From assembly GCF_028553725.1 (NCBI RefSeq), contig NZ_CP067124.1, forward strand, positions 754,001-818,000: a stretch of 64,000 nucleotides of DNA. Direction: 5' to 3'. Made by a program: the position numbers and the translations under genes. Source of the DNA: Paracoccus alcaliphilus (lineage in GTDB: Bacteria; Pseudomonadota; Alphaproteobacteria; Rhodobacterales; Rhodobacteraceae). Position 1 is the first letter of the stretch, and each line of letters opens with the position of its first letter. A model generated the notes under the pieces. That model was not told the origin of the DNA and ran no database searches. It was given only the letters and a program-made list of their open reading frames with translations. Shown piece after piece: positions 17,749-26,859 of this stretch.

Positions 17749-18987
17749 TCAAAGCATGATCCGGCGCACGTCGCCAAGCAGGAACTTCAGCGTCGCGGCA
17801 AAGCGGGCCGCCAGCGCCCCGTCGATCGCACGATGGTCATAGCTGAGCGACATCGGCAGCATGTTTCGCGGCACGAACTGCTCGCCATCCCAGACCGGCG
17901 CCATCCTTGAACGGGTCAGCCCAAGTATGGCGACCTCGGGCGCGTTCACGATCGGCGTGAAGGCGGTACCGCCGATTCCACCAAGCGAGGATATCGTGAA
18001 CGTCGCGCCCTGCATGTCCGCCGATTTCAGCTCTCCGGCGCGGGCTTTGGCGCTGAGATCGCCCAGCTCTTTCGAAATCTCGATGATTCCCTTGCGGTCG
18101 GCATCCTTGATTACCGGCACGACCAGGCCATTCGGCGTGTCGGCCGCGAAACCGATATTGTAGTAGGATTTCCGGATCAGCTTGTCGCCGTCGGGATGGA
18201 TCGACGAGTTGAACTCCCAGTGCTTTTTCAGCGCCGAGACGCTGGCCTTGATCGCGAAGGACAGCAATGTGACGCGATAGCCGTCCTTTTTCGCCTCGTC
18301 GTCCAGCTCCTTGCGGTATTTGTCGATCTCGGTGATGTCGGCCTCTTCCTGATGCGTGACATGCGGCACGTTCAGCCATGAACGGTGCAGTGCCGGACCC
18401 GAAAGCTTTTTGATGCGGGCCATCTCGACATTCTCGACCGGCCCGAATTTTGAAAAGTCGATGACAGGGATCGGCGGGATGCCCATTCCGCCCTGACCAG
18501 TCCCGGCAGCGGCGACCGGTACCGTGCCGGCCTTGAGGGCTGCTGTCACATCCTCGCGCAGGATGCGCCCCTTGCGTCCGCTGCCATTGACCTTGGCGAG
18601 GTCGATGCCGACCTGGCGGGCGAAGGCGCGGACCGAAGGCGAGGCGTGTGCCTTGCCAAAGCCGGAATCCGTGACCGGTGCCGGCGCCGGAGTGGGCGTG
18701 GATGCGGCGGCAACGGCGGGCGCAGGCGCCACAGCGGGCGCTTCGGCAGCGGCCTCGCCTTCCAGCGTCAGGATCAATGCGCCTTCCGAGACCTTGTCGC
18801 CCTCCTTGACCGCAATCGAGGCGATCTTGCCGGCAGCCGGGCTGGGCACCTCCATCGTTGCCTTGTCGGATTCAAGTTCGATCAACGGGTCTTCCCTGGC
18901 GACGGTATCGCCGATCTTCACCAGGATGCTGACCACCGGGACATCCGAGAAGTCGCCGATGTCGGGAACGTTCACTTCGATTGTCAT
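17749..18987 (-). CDS. aceF: Pyruvate dehydrogenase E2, dihydrolipoamide acetyltransferase
   Basis: 412 residues: one lipoyl domain (residues 1-76, ESDKATMEVPSP), an Ala/Pro linker, an E1/E3-binding domain (ASPSVRAFARQVGIDLAKVN) and a catalytic domain with LSYDHRAIDGALAARF, the HxxxDG active site. It transfers the acetyl group to CoA in the PDH core. It lies between aceE and lpdA with gaps of 22 and 14 bp, the classical operon order. The lipoyl domain is nearly identical to that of LpdA (16 of the first 20 positions around VPDIGDFSDVPV match), suggesting domain duplication. Confidence 0.97.
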   Translation of the reverse strand: MTIEVNVPDIGDFSDVPVVSILVKIGDTVAREDPLIELESDKATMEVPSPAAGKIASIAVKEGDKVSEGALILTLEGEAAAEAPAVAPAPAVAAASTPTPAPAPVTDSGFGKAHASPSVRAFARQVGIDLAKVNGSGRKGRILREDVTAALKAGTVPVAAAGTGQGGMGIPPIPVIDFSKFGPVENVEMARIKKLSGPALHRSWLNVPHVTHQEEADITEIDKYRKELDDEAKKDGYRVTLLSFAIKASVSALKKHWEFNSSIHPDGDKLIRKSYYNIGFAADTPNGLVVPVIKDADRKGIIEISKELGDLSAKARAGELKSADMQGATFTISSLGGIGGTAFTPIVNAPEVAILGLTRSRMAPVWDGEQFVPRNMLPMSLSYDHRAIDGALAARFAATLKFLLGDVRRIML

Positions 18988-19009
18988 TTTCCAGTCTCCT
19001 CGTCCCGGG

Positions 19010-21664
19010 TCAGACCAGCCGGGGGTTCGGCTTGTCGCCGTTGATGTCGTATTTGGTCAGTGCCGCCGTCAGCGTGGCCTTGTTGATGTTGCCTTCGCGG
19101 TACAGATCGACCATGGCAGCCGCCGCGATATGGTTCGCATCGACCTCGAAGAAGCGCCGCAGATTGACGCGGCTGTCCGAGCGGCCGAAACCGTCCGTCC
19201 CAAGCACTGTGTAGCGGCCCGGCACGAAGGCGCGGATCTGCTCGGCATAGTTCTTCATGTAATCGGTCGCGGCGATCACCGGCCCGGTCGCCCTGGCCAG
19301 TTCCTGCGTGACATAGGGCACACGCGGTTCGGCCAGCGGGTTCAGCCTGTTTGCGCGCTCGGCATCCTGCCCGTCGCGCGCCAGTTCATTGAAGCTGGTG
19401 GCCGACCAGATGTCGGCGGTGACGCCGAAATCCGCCTCCAGCATCTCGGCTGCCTTCAGGGCCTGCACCAGAATGGTGCCCGAACCCATCAGGTTGACAT
19501 GCTTCTTGCCCGGCTTCTTCACCTCGCGGAAACGATAGAGACCCCGGATGATGCCCTCTTCCACACCGGCGGGCATGTCGGGATGGCTGTAATTCTCGTT
19601 CATCAGGGTCAGGTAGAAATAGACATCCTCCTGCAGTTCATACATCCGTTTCAGACCGTGATGGATGATGACCGCCACCTCGTGCTGGAAGGTCGGGTCA
19701 TAGGAAATGCAGTTGGGAATCGTCCCGGCAAGGATATGACTGTGCCCGTCCTCGTGCTGCAATCCCTCGCCGTTCAGGGTCGTGCGGCCTGCGGTGCCGC
19801 CCAGCATGAAGCCTCGCGCACGGCTGTCGCCTGCGGCCCAGGCCAGATCCCCGATGCGCTGAAAGCCGAACATCGAGTAATAGATGAAGAACGGGATCAC
19901 CGGCACGCCGTGGTTCGAATAAGAGGTCGCCGCCGCGATCCAGTCGGCCATCGCACCGGCCTCGTTGATACCCTCTTGCAGCACCTGTCCGTCGGTGGAT
20001 TCCCGATAATAGGACATCTGTTCGCGGTCTTCGGGCGTATAGTTCTGGCCCTCGGGGTTGTAGATCCCGACCGAGCGGAACAGCCCCTCCATCCCGAAGG
20101 TGCGGCTTTCGTCCGGCACGATCGGCACGACATGCCTGCCCACCCCCTTGTCGCGGATCAGTGTGGTCAGGATCCGCACGAATGCCATCGTGGTCGAGAT
20201 CTCGCGATCGCCGGTTCCCTGCAACTGCGTCTTGAACGTTTCAAGAGGCGGGATCGGCAATGCGGGCGCCACGGAATTGCGCTGCGGAAAGGCGCCCCCC
20301 AGCGCCTTGCGACGGTCGGCCAGATAGGCTTTCTGCGCATTGTTCAACGCCACAAAGGGCGCTTTCGGCAGATCTTCGTCCGAAACCGGGATGTTGAAGC
20401 GGTCGCGGAAGGCGCGCAGCTGATCCTCGGCCAGTTTCTTTTGCTGATGGGTGGTGTTCTGGCCTTCGCCGGCCGTGCCCATGCCATAACCCTTGACGGT
20501 CTTGATCAGCAGGCAGGTTGGCTGGGCCTTGGTTTCGGTCGCCTTGCGGAAGGCGGTATAGACCTTTTCGGGGTCGTGGCCGCCGCGACGCAGGCTCCAG
20601 ATCTGGTCGTCGGTCCAGTCTTCGACCAGTGCCGCCGTTTCGGGGTATTTGCCGAAGAAGTGCTTGCGGATATATGCGCCGTCCTTCGATTTGAAGGTCT
20701 GATAATCGCCGTCCAGCGTTTCGTCCATCAACTGCCGCAACCGGCCGGTCGTGTCATTCTCAAGAAGCTGGTCCCAACCCTTGCCCCACAACAGCTTGAT
20801 GACGTTCCAGCCTGCACCGCGAAAGCCGCCCTCAAGCTCTTGCACGATCTTGCCATTGCCGCGCACCGGGCCGTCGAGGCGTTGCAGGTTGCAGTTGATC
20901 ACGAAGATCAGGTTGTCGAGCTTTTCGCGCACGGCAAGGTCGATGGCGCCGCGGCTTTCCGGTTCGTCCATTTCGCCATCGCCCAGAAAGCACCAGACCT
21001 TGCGGTCGGCCATGTCGATATGGCCCCGGTGATGCATGTATTTCATGAACCGCGCCTGATAGATCGCCATCAGCGGTCCCAGCCCCATCGAGACCGTCGG
21101 GAACTGCCAGTAATCCGGCATCAGCCAGGGATGCGGATAGGACGAAAGGCCATTTCCGCCGACCTCCGAGCGGAAATTCAGCAGTTGTTCTTCACTGATA
21201 CGTCCTTCCATGAAGGATCGCGCATAGATGCCGGGGATCACATGGCCCTGAAAGAACACCAGATCGCCGCCATGAATGGCCGATTTCGAACGCCAGAAAT
21301 GGTTCAGGCCGACATCATACATGACAGCCGATGAGGCGAACGAGGCGATATGACCGCCATATTCGCTGGATTCCTTGTTGCGCCGTACGACCGTGGCCAT
21401 GGCGTTCCAACGGTTGATCGTCCGGATCCGCCACTCCATCTCCGGATCGCCGGGGAAATCGTACTGGTCATCCGTCGGGATCGTGTTCTGATAGGGCGTC
21501 GTTGCGGAAAATGGCAGCGTGGCGCCAGCGGCGCGGGCCTGTTGAACCGCCTTGTCCAGCAGGAAATGCGCCCGGTTCGGACCGTCGCGTTCAATGACAT
21601 CCGCAACGGCATCCTGCCATTCCTGGGATTCGATCGGGTCAATATCGGGGCCGAATTCGGTCAT
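19010..21664 (-). CDS. aceE: Pyruvate dehydrogenase E1, homodimeric
   Basis: 884 residues, the full length of the AceE type. The thiamine-diphosphate motif GDGEMDEPESRGAIDLA with downstream LDNLIFVINCN is clear. HIASFASSAVMYDVGLNHFW, GYGMGTAGEGQNTTHQQKK and EGLQHEDGHSHILAGTIPNC are AceE hallmarks. It decarboxylates pyruvate and acetylates the E2 lipoyl group. It heads the aceE-aceF-lpdA operon. Many Rhodobacteraceae use the heterodimeric PdhA/PdhB form, so this cluster may be a second, substrate-induced PDH; that cannot be checked here. Confidence 0.97.
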   Translation of the reverse strand: MTEFGPDIDPIESQEWQDAVADVIERDGPNRAHFLLDKAVQQARAAGATLPFSATTPYQNTIPTDDQYDFPGDPEMEWRIRTINRWNAMATVVRRNKESSEYGGHIASFASSAVMYDVGLNHFWRSKSAIHGGDLVFFQGHVIPGIYARSFMEGRISEEQLLNFRSEVGGNGLSSYPHPWLMPDYWQFPTVSMGLGPLMAIYQARFMKYMHHRGHIDMADRKVWCFLGDGEMDEPESRGAIDLAVREKLDNLIFVINCNLQRLDGPVRGNGKIVQELEGGFRGAGWNVIKLLWGKGWDQLLENDTTGRLRQLMDETLDGDYQTFKSKDGAYIRKHFFGKYPETAALVEDWTDDQIWSLRRGGHDPEKVYTAFRKATETKAQPTCLLIKTVKGYGMGTAGEGQNTTHQQKKLAEDQLRAFRDRFNIPVSDEDLPKAPFVALNNAQKAYLADRRKALGGAFPQRNSVAPALPIPPLETFKTQLQGTGDREISTTMAFVRILTTLIRDKGVGRHVVPIVPDESRTFGMEGLFRSVGIYNPEGQNYTPEDREQMSYYRESTDGQVLQEGINEAGAMADWIAAATSYSNHGVPVIPFFIYYSMFGFQRIGDLAWAAGDSRARGFMLGGTAGRTTLNGEGLQHEDGHSHILAGTIPNCISYDPTFQHEVAVIIHHGLKRMYELQEDVYFYLTLMNENYSHPDMPAGVEEGIIRGLYRFREVKKPGKKHVNLMGSGTILVQALKAAEMLEADFGVTADIWSATSFNELARDGQDAERANRLNPLAEPRVPYVTQELARATGPVIAATDYMKNYAEQIRAFVPGRYTVLGTDGFGRSDSRVNLRRFFEVDANHIAAAAMVDLYREGNINKATLTAALTKYDINGDKPNPRLV

Positions 21665-21676
21665 GGCATGCGTCCC

Positions 21677-21859
21677 TTAGCTGAAGAGCTGTCCGCTGTT
21701 TGCAGAGATGGTCGATCCGGTGATGATGTCGGTTTCCCCGGTAAAGGCTTTGGCAGCGTCGTCATTGCCCGCGCCGGCACAATCCGCCGCCTGTAGCGCC
21801 TTTGAAATGGTGGCACCAATCCCCCGCGAACCACCGGTGACGATTGCGTTTCTGGACAT
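21677..21859 (-). pseudogene. phaB: phaB (acetoacetyl-CoA reductase) reduced to 60 codons by deletion
   Basis: The 60-codon frame starts with the SDR nucleotide-binding motif MSRNAIVTGGSRGIGATISK, keeps AGNDDAAKAFTGETD (PhaB residues ~33-47, with a few residues missing before it), then jumps to IITGSTISANSGQLFS and a stop. The last piece is the C-terminal end of PhaB (typically ITGxTxSxNGGQ). The catalytic Ser-Tyr-Lys segment and ~170 residues in between are gone. It lies 77 bp after phaA and 12 bp before aceE, so the remnant still sits in the operon. If translated it cannot be an enzyme. Confidence 0.8.
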
Positions 21860-21936
21860 TTCTCCCCCCTTTTTAGTTTATGTCGTCAAGTCGGGCCGCC
21901 GGGCGCAACATCATTGCCGCGAGACGGGCCAAAGGC

Positions 21937-23109
21937 TCAGCGTTCGAGGCAGAGGGCGACGCCCATGCCGCCGCCGATGCACAGGGTGGCGAGGCCCTTT
22001 TTCGCGTCGCGGCGCTTCATCTCGAACAGCAGCGTGTTCAGGATGCGGCAGCCCGAGGCGCCGATGGGGTGGCCGATGGCGATGGCACCGCCGTTCACGT
22101 TCACGATCGCCGGGTCCCAGCCCATGTCCTTGTTGACGGCGCAGGCCTGCGCGGCGAAGGCCTCGTTCGCCTCGACCAGATCCAGATCGCCGACCGACCA
22201 ACCGGCCTTTTCCAGCGCCTTGCGGCTGGCCGGGATCGGGCCGGTGCCCATGATCGCCGGGTCCAGACCCGCCGTCGCATAGGATGCGATGCGCGCCAGC
22301 GGCGTCAGACCGCGACGGCTGGCCTCATCCTCGGTCATCACCATCACCGCGGCGGCGCCGTCATTCAGCCCCGAGGCATTGGCGGCGGTCACGCTGCCAT
22401 CCTTGGCAAAGGCCGGGCGCAGCTTCTGCATCGCCTCCAGCGTGGCGCCGTGGCGGATATATTCATCCTTGTCCACGGTCACCTCGCCCTTACGGGTCTT
22501 GACGGTATAGGCCATGATCTCGTCATCGAACCGGCCCGCCTTCTGCGCCTCTTCGGCCTTGTTCTGCGAGGCGACGGCGAATTCATCCTGCTGGTCGCGG
22601 GTGATGCCCCATTTCTCGGCCACGTTTTCGGCGGTCTGGCCCATGTGATAGTTGTTGAAGGCGTCCCACAGCCCGTCGCGGATCATGGTATCGACCATCT
22701 GCATGTCGCCCATCTTCTGCCCGGCGCGCAGATAGGCGGCATGGGTCGAAAGCGACATGCTTTCCTGACCGCCCGCCAGCACGATTGTGGCATCGCCCAG
22801 CACCACCTGCTGCGCGGCCAGCGCCACCGCCCGCAGTCCCGAGCCGCAGACCTGATTGAGCAGCCATGCGGCGGATTCCTGCGGCAGCCCGGCATTGATA
22901 TGGGCCTGACGCGCGGGGTTCTGCCCCTGTGCGGCGGTCAGCACCTGTCCCAGGATCGTCTCGCTGATTTCGGACGGATCGACGCCGGCGCGGGCCACGA
23001 CCTCTTTCAGCACCGCGGCGCCAAGATCATGCGCCGGGATATTCGCGAAAGATCCCAGAAAACTGCCGACCGGCGTGCGGGCGGCGGAAACAATTACGGC
23101 TTTGGTCAT
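21937..23109 (-). CDS. phaA: Acetyl-CoA C-acetyltransferase (beta-ketothiolase)
   Basis: 390 residues. The acyl-accepting cysteine is in [18 protein letters not shown] (~Cys88), the His in [19 protein letters not shown] (~His348), and the second Cys in [11 protein letters not shown] (~Cys378). These are full biosynthetic thiolase motifs. It condenses two acetyl-CoA into acetoacetyl-CoA, the first step of PHB formation, or runs in reverse. It precedes the phaB remnant and aceE on the same strand. A ~550-bp upstream region separates it from the divergent FadR-type regulator and contains candidate operators. Confidence 0.96.
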   Translation of the reverse strand: MTKAVIVSAARTPVGSFLGSFANIPAHDLGAAVLKEVVARAGVDPSEISETILGQVLTAAQGQNPARQAHINAGLPQESAAWLLNQVCGSGLRAVALAAQQVVLGDATIVLAGGQESMSLSTHAAYLRAGQKMGDMQMVDTMIRDGLWDAFNNYHMGQTAENVAEKWGITRDQQDEFAVASQNKAEEAQKAGRFDDEIMAYTVKTRKGEVTVDKDEYIRHGATLEAMQKLRPAFAKDGSVTAANASGLNDGAAAVMVMTEDEASRRGLTPLARIASYATAGLDPAIMGTGPIPASRKALEKAGWSVGDLDLVEANEAFAAQACAVNKDMGWDPAIVNVNGGAIAIGHPIGASGCRILNTLLFEMKRRDAKKGLATLCIGGGMGVALCLER

Positions 23110-23665
23110 GGAGTAACCTCCTGTTCCTGGCTGGTTGTCGGACCATCGAATGGAAATGTCGCGGGTTCAGCTGTCCTTGAATACCGTGAAGCGCCGCGCC
23201 AATCGGGCCAAGGGTTGCCGATATTGCTGACCGTCGGGATCAAGGCGAGCCTCATTACCGCTTCAGTGCCGGAGGCAGAGCAGAGCGCGCGGCAGGTCTT
23301 CATCCGGGAAATCCGTCGCCTGTTCGGAATTCAGGTTAGACTACCCGTCGAATCGCTCATCCGCGTCATCCGGTTGCGCGGCCTCCCCTCAGCGCGCCCG
23401 GTCCGCAGCGCATCGGAACGCACTGCATACCAATGGTGTATATACTTTACCTTTGAATCCAGTCAATAATAAAGTTTACCACTTTTGCATCGTGCAAGGA
23501 TACGCAGCGGGCCAGTGCTGCGCGTCTAGGGAGGTGATCAGGCAAGAAACTTCGTCAAGACACTGTTTTGAAGAAGAGTTTATCGCCGCCAGAGAACTTT
23601 CCCTATGAATGGCCATGCGGGCGAGGTAAATTATATGGACGAATTTTCCGGAGGATGCGGCCGCC
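23110..23665. promoter_or_regulatory. Divergent control region between phaA and the FadR-type regulator
   Basis: 556 bp, AT-richer near 23420-23490. Two short palindromes stand out: ACCA-A-TGGT at 23429-23437 (inside ATAC...GTAT) and AAAGT-TTACC-ACTTT at 23471-23485. FadR-family regulators bind short inverted repeats such as TGGT...ACCA, so these are plausible operators. The regulator's start at 23666 has GGAGGA at ~23650-23655. Readable frames at 23160-23420 do not resemble any family I know. Confidence 0.45.
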
Positions 23666-24439
23666 ATGATCGCCAAGGAGGTTTTCGAGCCGATCGACCA
23701 CGCGTCGATCGTCGATGTGGTGGTGGGCAAGGTCGAGACCATGATCGTCGACGGCATCCTGAAAGAAGGCGTCCGGCTGCCGTCCGAGCGCGAGCTGGCA
23801 GAGGCATTCGGGGTCTCCAGACCAAAGCTGCGGGAAGCGTTGCAGATTCTCGAGGACAGAAATCTTGTTACTGTCAGGCATGGCGACGGCACTTTCGTTG
23901 CCGAGCTGACGGGGCGGGCGATGTCACCGGCGATGCTGTCGCTGTATGCGCGGCACGGCGATGCGCTTTATGATTATCTCGAATATCGGCGCGAGCAGGA
24001 AGGTTTTGCGTCACGTCTTGCAGCGCAGCGGGCCACGCAGGCGGACAAGTTCCGATTGGCTGCGGTGCGGGCGGACCTTGAGCAATCATGGGAAAGCGAG
24101 GATCCTGACGCTGCCCGCGAGGCCGATTTCCGGCTGCATGTCGCGGTCGTTGACGCCAGCCACAACACCACGCTGATTCACATGATGGCATCGGTTTATG
24201 ACCTGACGCGCAAGGGTATATTCTATAACCGCGATCTTCTGCGCACGATGGACAACAGCGGGCGCGATCTTCTCGAGCAGCATCTGGAAATCATCGACGC
24301 CATCATCGCCGGCGATGCCGAACGCGCCGAAAAGGCAGCGCGCAACCATATTGATTTCGTCGAGCATTCTCTGAGGCTGGGACAGGAATTGCAACGTCGT
24401 GAACGGCGCGCTGCGATGAGAATGAACTCCGCAGAATAG
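23666..24439 (+). CDS. FadR/PdhR-type GntR regulator
   Basis: 257 residues. N-terminal GntR winged helix: VGKVETMIVDGILKEGVRLP, SERELAEAFGVSRPKLREAL, ILEDRNLVTVRHGDGTFV. C-terminal FCD domain: FRLHVAVVDASHNTTLIHMM, HLEIIDAIIAGDAERAEKAA and NHIDFVEHSL, including the metal-binding Asp/His residues expected for FCD. It is divergent from phaA-aceEF-lpd-phasin-pntAB-lldP-lutABC, and the PdhR/LldR subfamily typically senses pyruvate or lactate. I infer that it is a repressor of part or all of that block. Distinct start with a strong GGAGGA site. Confidence 0.88.
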   Translation: MIAKEVFEPIDHASIVDVVVGKVETMIVDGILKEGVRLPSERELAEAFGVSRPKLREALQILEDRNLVTVRHGDGTFVAELTGRAMSPAMLSLYARHGDALYDYLEYRREQEGFASRLAAQRATQADKFRLAAVRADLEQSWESEDPDAAREADFRLHVAVVDASHNTTLIHMMASVYDLTRKGIFYNRDLLRTMDNSGRDLLEQHLEIIDAIIAGDAERAEKAARNHIDFVEHSLRLGQELQRRERRAAMRMNSAE

Positions 24440-24501
24440 TCGCTCATGCGGATCACGCATGGGTGCTATGAATCAGATAGTCACGGACTCTGCGAAGGTC
24501 T

Positions 24502-24816
24502 TCAGCCACTTGTTTTCTTTTCCGTTTGCTGATCCATCCACCGTGACAGTGATCTGCCGCGCATGCTGTCGTCCAGACAAGGAACTGGCACCGTGTCATC
24601 GTCCGTCACCAAGGTGATGGCACCGAGATCGAAGGGGTCGATCTTGATCGAGATTTTCTCGCCGGGCTGAGCGATGCGTTCTGAGGCACGCTTCATGCGT
24701 TGGTCACGGATGAACGCGTTGAAATAGACGAGGTTCTTGTAACGAACCCCCTCCACCCAGACGCCGGCTGTCGTCTCGATGCCACAAGCTTCGGTAGGGG
24801 TCCTCGAAGCCGGCAT
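24502..24816 (-). pseudogene. Mu/TnsB-type transposase, C-terminal fragment
   Basis: The translation contains GVWVEGVRYKNLVYFNAFIR, then ISIKIDPFDLGAITLVTD and VPVPCLDDSMRGRSLSRWMD. The V.GVRY....L and V.iDP.DL..I.V pattern is the small beta-barrel that follows the DDE domain in Mu A and TnsB/TniA transposases. The catalytic domain is missing: upstream the sequence switches frame into an IS66 tnpC fragment at ~24816. It is not the missing piece of the tnsB-like gene at 29767, whose own barrel begins differently. Dead remnant. Confidence 0.6.
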
Positions 24817-24817
24817 A

Positions 24818-24943
24818 GCCGGCCAACTGGTGCCGCAGTTTCTCGATCAGGATTGCCTGCGCCTTCACCTCGATCAGAAGCCGCGCGGTGAAGCTGCGCA
24901 ACTCCTCGGGGTCTTCGGGCAGGGTCAACGTCGGATCGAGCAT
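24818..24943 (-). pseudogene. IS66 tnpC N-terminal fragment
   Basis: The translation starts with TLTLPEDPEELRSFTARLLI and continues EVKAQAILIEKLRHQLAG, the N-terminal coiled-coil of IS66 TnpC transposases. It ends abruptly at LRHQLAG, where the Mu-type fragment begins. The tnpB tail of the same element follows upstream at 25003, so this is what is left of one IS66 copy, different in sequence from the one at 53378-55680. Confidence 0.7.
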
Positions 24944-25002
24944 GCGGGAAGCTTATCCAACTGTATTCCTCATGGGAATCGTTGATTGCGGGAACTGGCG
25001 GA

Positions 25003-25146
25003 CTATCCCGCCGCCAGAGGCCGCCACGCCCGTTCCGGGGCCCGCCAGTCGATCCCCTCCAGCAACATGGACAACTGTGCGGGCGTCAGCGCGACTTTGC
25101 CCTCCCTGGCCGAGGGCCAGACGAACCGGCCCCTCTCCAGCCGCTT
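25003..25146 (-). pseudogene. IS66 tnpB C-terminal fragment
   Basis: The reverse strand reads KRLERGRFVWPSAREGKVAL, then LSMLLEGIDWRAPERAWRPL and a stop at 25003. This is the end of the IS66 TnpB accessory protein. The upstream two thirds are lost at the junction with the IS5 fragment (~25146). The order tnpB tail then tnpC head fits one truncated IS66 element. Confidence 0.7.
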
Positions 25147-25790
25147 CATGAACATGCACGCACCCTGGGTTCCTCAGCTTCCGTGACGGGTATGCCGAGC
25201 GCGGTGTAACCGTTCAGGACAGCGATACGGACCTGGAGTTCGGCGACCTGGCGGTCGAAGTCCCGCGCCATGAGGCGCTGGCCCAGCAGTTTCACACAAT
25301 GCATCTTTGTTTCGATGCGGCTTCGGCGGTGATATCCGCTCCATCGTCGCCAGAGGGTGCGCCCCAGATATTTCGCGGCGCGAAGGGCTTCGTTTCGGGC
25401 CATGGCTCCGGCTGTGATAGCTTTCCAGGGCTTCGCGTTCTTGCGGGGCGGGATGACGGCATGAGCGCTGCGGTCGGCGATCGCATCGTGGCATTTGCGC
25501 GTGTCGTAAGCGCCGTCGGCGGTGACGCTGCCGATCTCCTGGTCCTCCGGGATTTGACTGAGAAGATCGGGCAGAACGGGCGCATCACCGATGTGGCTCC
25601 CGGTGACCTCGACAGCCCTGACCTCCAGCGTTTGCTCGTCGATCCCGAGATGAATCTTGCGCCAGACACGCCGCTTCGGGCCACCGTGCTTGCGCGCATG
25701 CCACTCGCCTTCGCCCTCGACCTTGATGCCGGTGCTGTCTATCAGCAGGTGCAACGGCCCTTTGGAACCACGAGACCTGCCTGCGCACAG
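25146..25790 (-). pseudogene. IS5-family transposase lacking its N-terminus
   Basis: About 210 codons of an IS5-group DDE transposase: SRGSKGPLHLLIDSTGIKVE (first catalytic Asp), RVWRKIHLGIDEQTLEVRAV, SVTADGAYDTRKCHDAI (second Asp), and HRRSRIETKMHCVKLLGQRL (catalytic Glu in the R.xIE motif). The first ~100 residues are missing. At ~25785 the sequence continues instead into a DUF4123 gene, while the 3' end runs into the IS66 tnpB tail. All three catalytic residues remain, but without the N-terminal domain and inverted repeats it should be inactive. Confidence 0.75.
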
Positions 25791-26421
25791 GCTCGGGTGT
25801 GATCAGCGTTGCGACCGACAACAGCGCCGTCACATAGGGTGTAGCCCTGGGGTCATGCTTCTGGACGTAGCGCGACAGATAGGGCGCCGCCCAGAACCGG
25901 AACTGGATCCAGCGGCCAGACGCATCGCGGATCCGGCTGAGTTTGCGAAGGAAGTCGCGCAATTGCGTCAGATCCAGCGCCGAGCGCAAGTAAAGCGCGG
26001 CGTTCCTGCTCCATAGCCCGCCATCGCGACCGTTGGTGAACAAATCCCGGGTCAGGTCGTGCTGCGGCTGCAGTTCGACCAGCCAAGGGGCGACATGACC
26101 CCAATCCTCCAATGCTCTTCCCTGAAACAAGCAGACATGTGGCAGGTCAGAGTCCTCCAGCCTCTCCTGCAACCCTTCGATCAGCGCCCCGTCCAGCAAG
26201 GCGAAAGTCTGCCCGTGGCGCATGTGAGGTCCGAACAGGACTGGTTCGATCAAGAGAGGGACGCACCGTTTGGGCCAAATCCCGAACTGACGATCCAGAG
26301 GCACGACATCATCGATCACCTCGACATGGATGAGCTTGCCGAGACGGGCTTCATAGCCATGTTGTGCAAGACCATCCGTCCAAGGATCAAACTGGGGCGA
26401 TGTGCTCGAGATATCCGACAT
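25785..26421 (-). pseudogene. DUF4123 protein, C-terminus cut off (copy 2)
   Basis: About 212 codons. VEVIDDVVPLDRQFGIWPKR is followed by the DUF4123 core: TFALLDGALIEGLQERLE, DLPHVCLFQGRALEDWGHVA, PWLVELQPQHDLTRDLFTNG, LYLRSALDLTQLRDFLRKLS and RWIQFRFWAAPYLSRY. DUF4123 proteins are adaptors/chaperones that couple effectors to VgrG in type VI secretion. The gene is truncated at RRQV, where IS5 sequence begins; the tail seen in copy 1 (6700-6905) is missing. No other type VI gene is in the window. Copy 1 and copy 2 clearly share ancestry. Confidence 0.65.
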
Positions 26422-26475
26422 GGGCGAGATATTGCATCACTGCTGCGGGGTGACAACCCTTCGATCTTGCAACAG
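26387..26475 (-). pseudogene. Tail of an unidentified gene upstream of DUF4123
   Basis: A frame ending at 26387 reads ARSKGCHPAAVMQYLAHVGY then LEHIAPV and overlaps the DUF4123 start by 35 bases. The same residues (ARSKGYHPSAVVQYLAH) precede copy 1 at 6487-6540, so the codons are conserved while bases differ, which argues for a real coding end. The family is unknown to me. In type VI clusters a vgrG or PAAR gene would be expected here. Confidence 0.35.
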
Positions 26476-26569
26476 CCACGCGGTCTCTGCCGATTGATCA
26501 GAAGGGTCGCCAACCGCCAGCGGCACAAAAAACGGCTCCGAAGAAAAGGAGCGGGATAACTCGGGCTGC

Positions 26570-26700
26570 GCCACAAAATCTGCTGGCAGGGCCAACAATC
26601 CGCGCCTTTACCTCGTCAGGCCAGCGCCGGTTGCTCCGTCGAGCCTCCACAACCTCGCACCGCCCAACAAATCCATCCCCGCCATCCGCCATTCCGACAC
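26570..26700 (-). pseudogene. IS66 tnpA N-terminal fragment
   Basis: One frame reads GFVGRCEVVEARRSNRRWPD then EVKARIV, the beginning of IS66 TnpA (helix-turn-helix) proteins. The similarity stops after ARIV. It may come from the same disrupted IS66 as the fragments at 24818-25146, with DUF4123 and IS5 sequence now in between, or from another copy. Confidence 0.5.
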
Positions 26701-26859
26701 CATTCTGAAACCTCAGAAGAAAAATCGCCGCTCGGGCGCAGGTCGGAAACCGCAAATCTCAATGGGACGCAGACGCCGGATACCGTTTTCTTTGTTGGTG
26801 CAGTGACGAAAATATTTCGCGCAAATAGACGCTCAGACGGTATGGTGTTCTTATCGGGC

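Noticed and set aside
18524..21334. 936-codon plus-strand open frame
   Set aside because: Antisense to aceF and aceE; no domain resemblance.
23106..23469. Possible coding remnant upstream of phaA
   Set aside because: Frames such as TVGIKASLITASVPEAEQSA look mildly protein-like, but no family could be named and the region is better explained as a control region.
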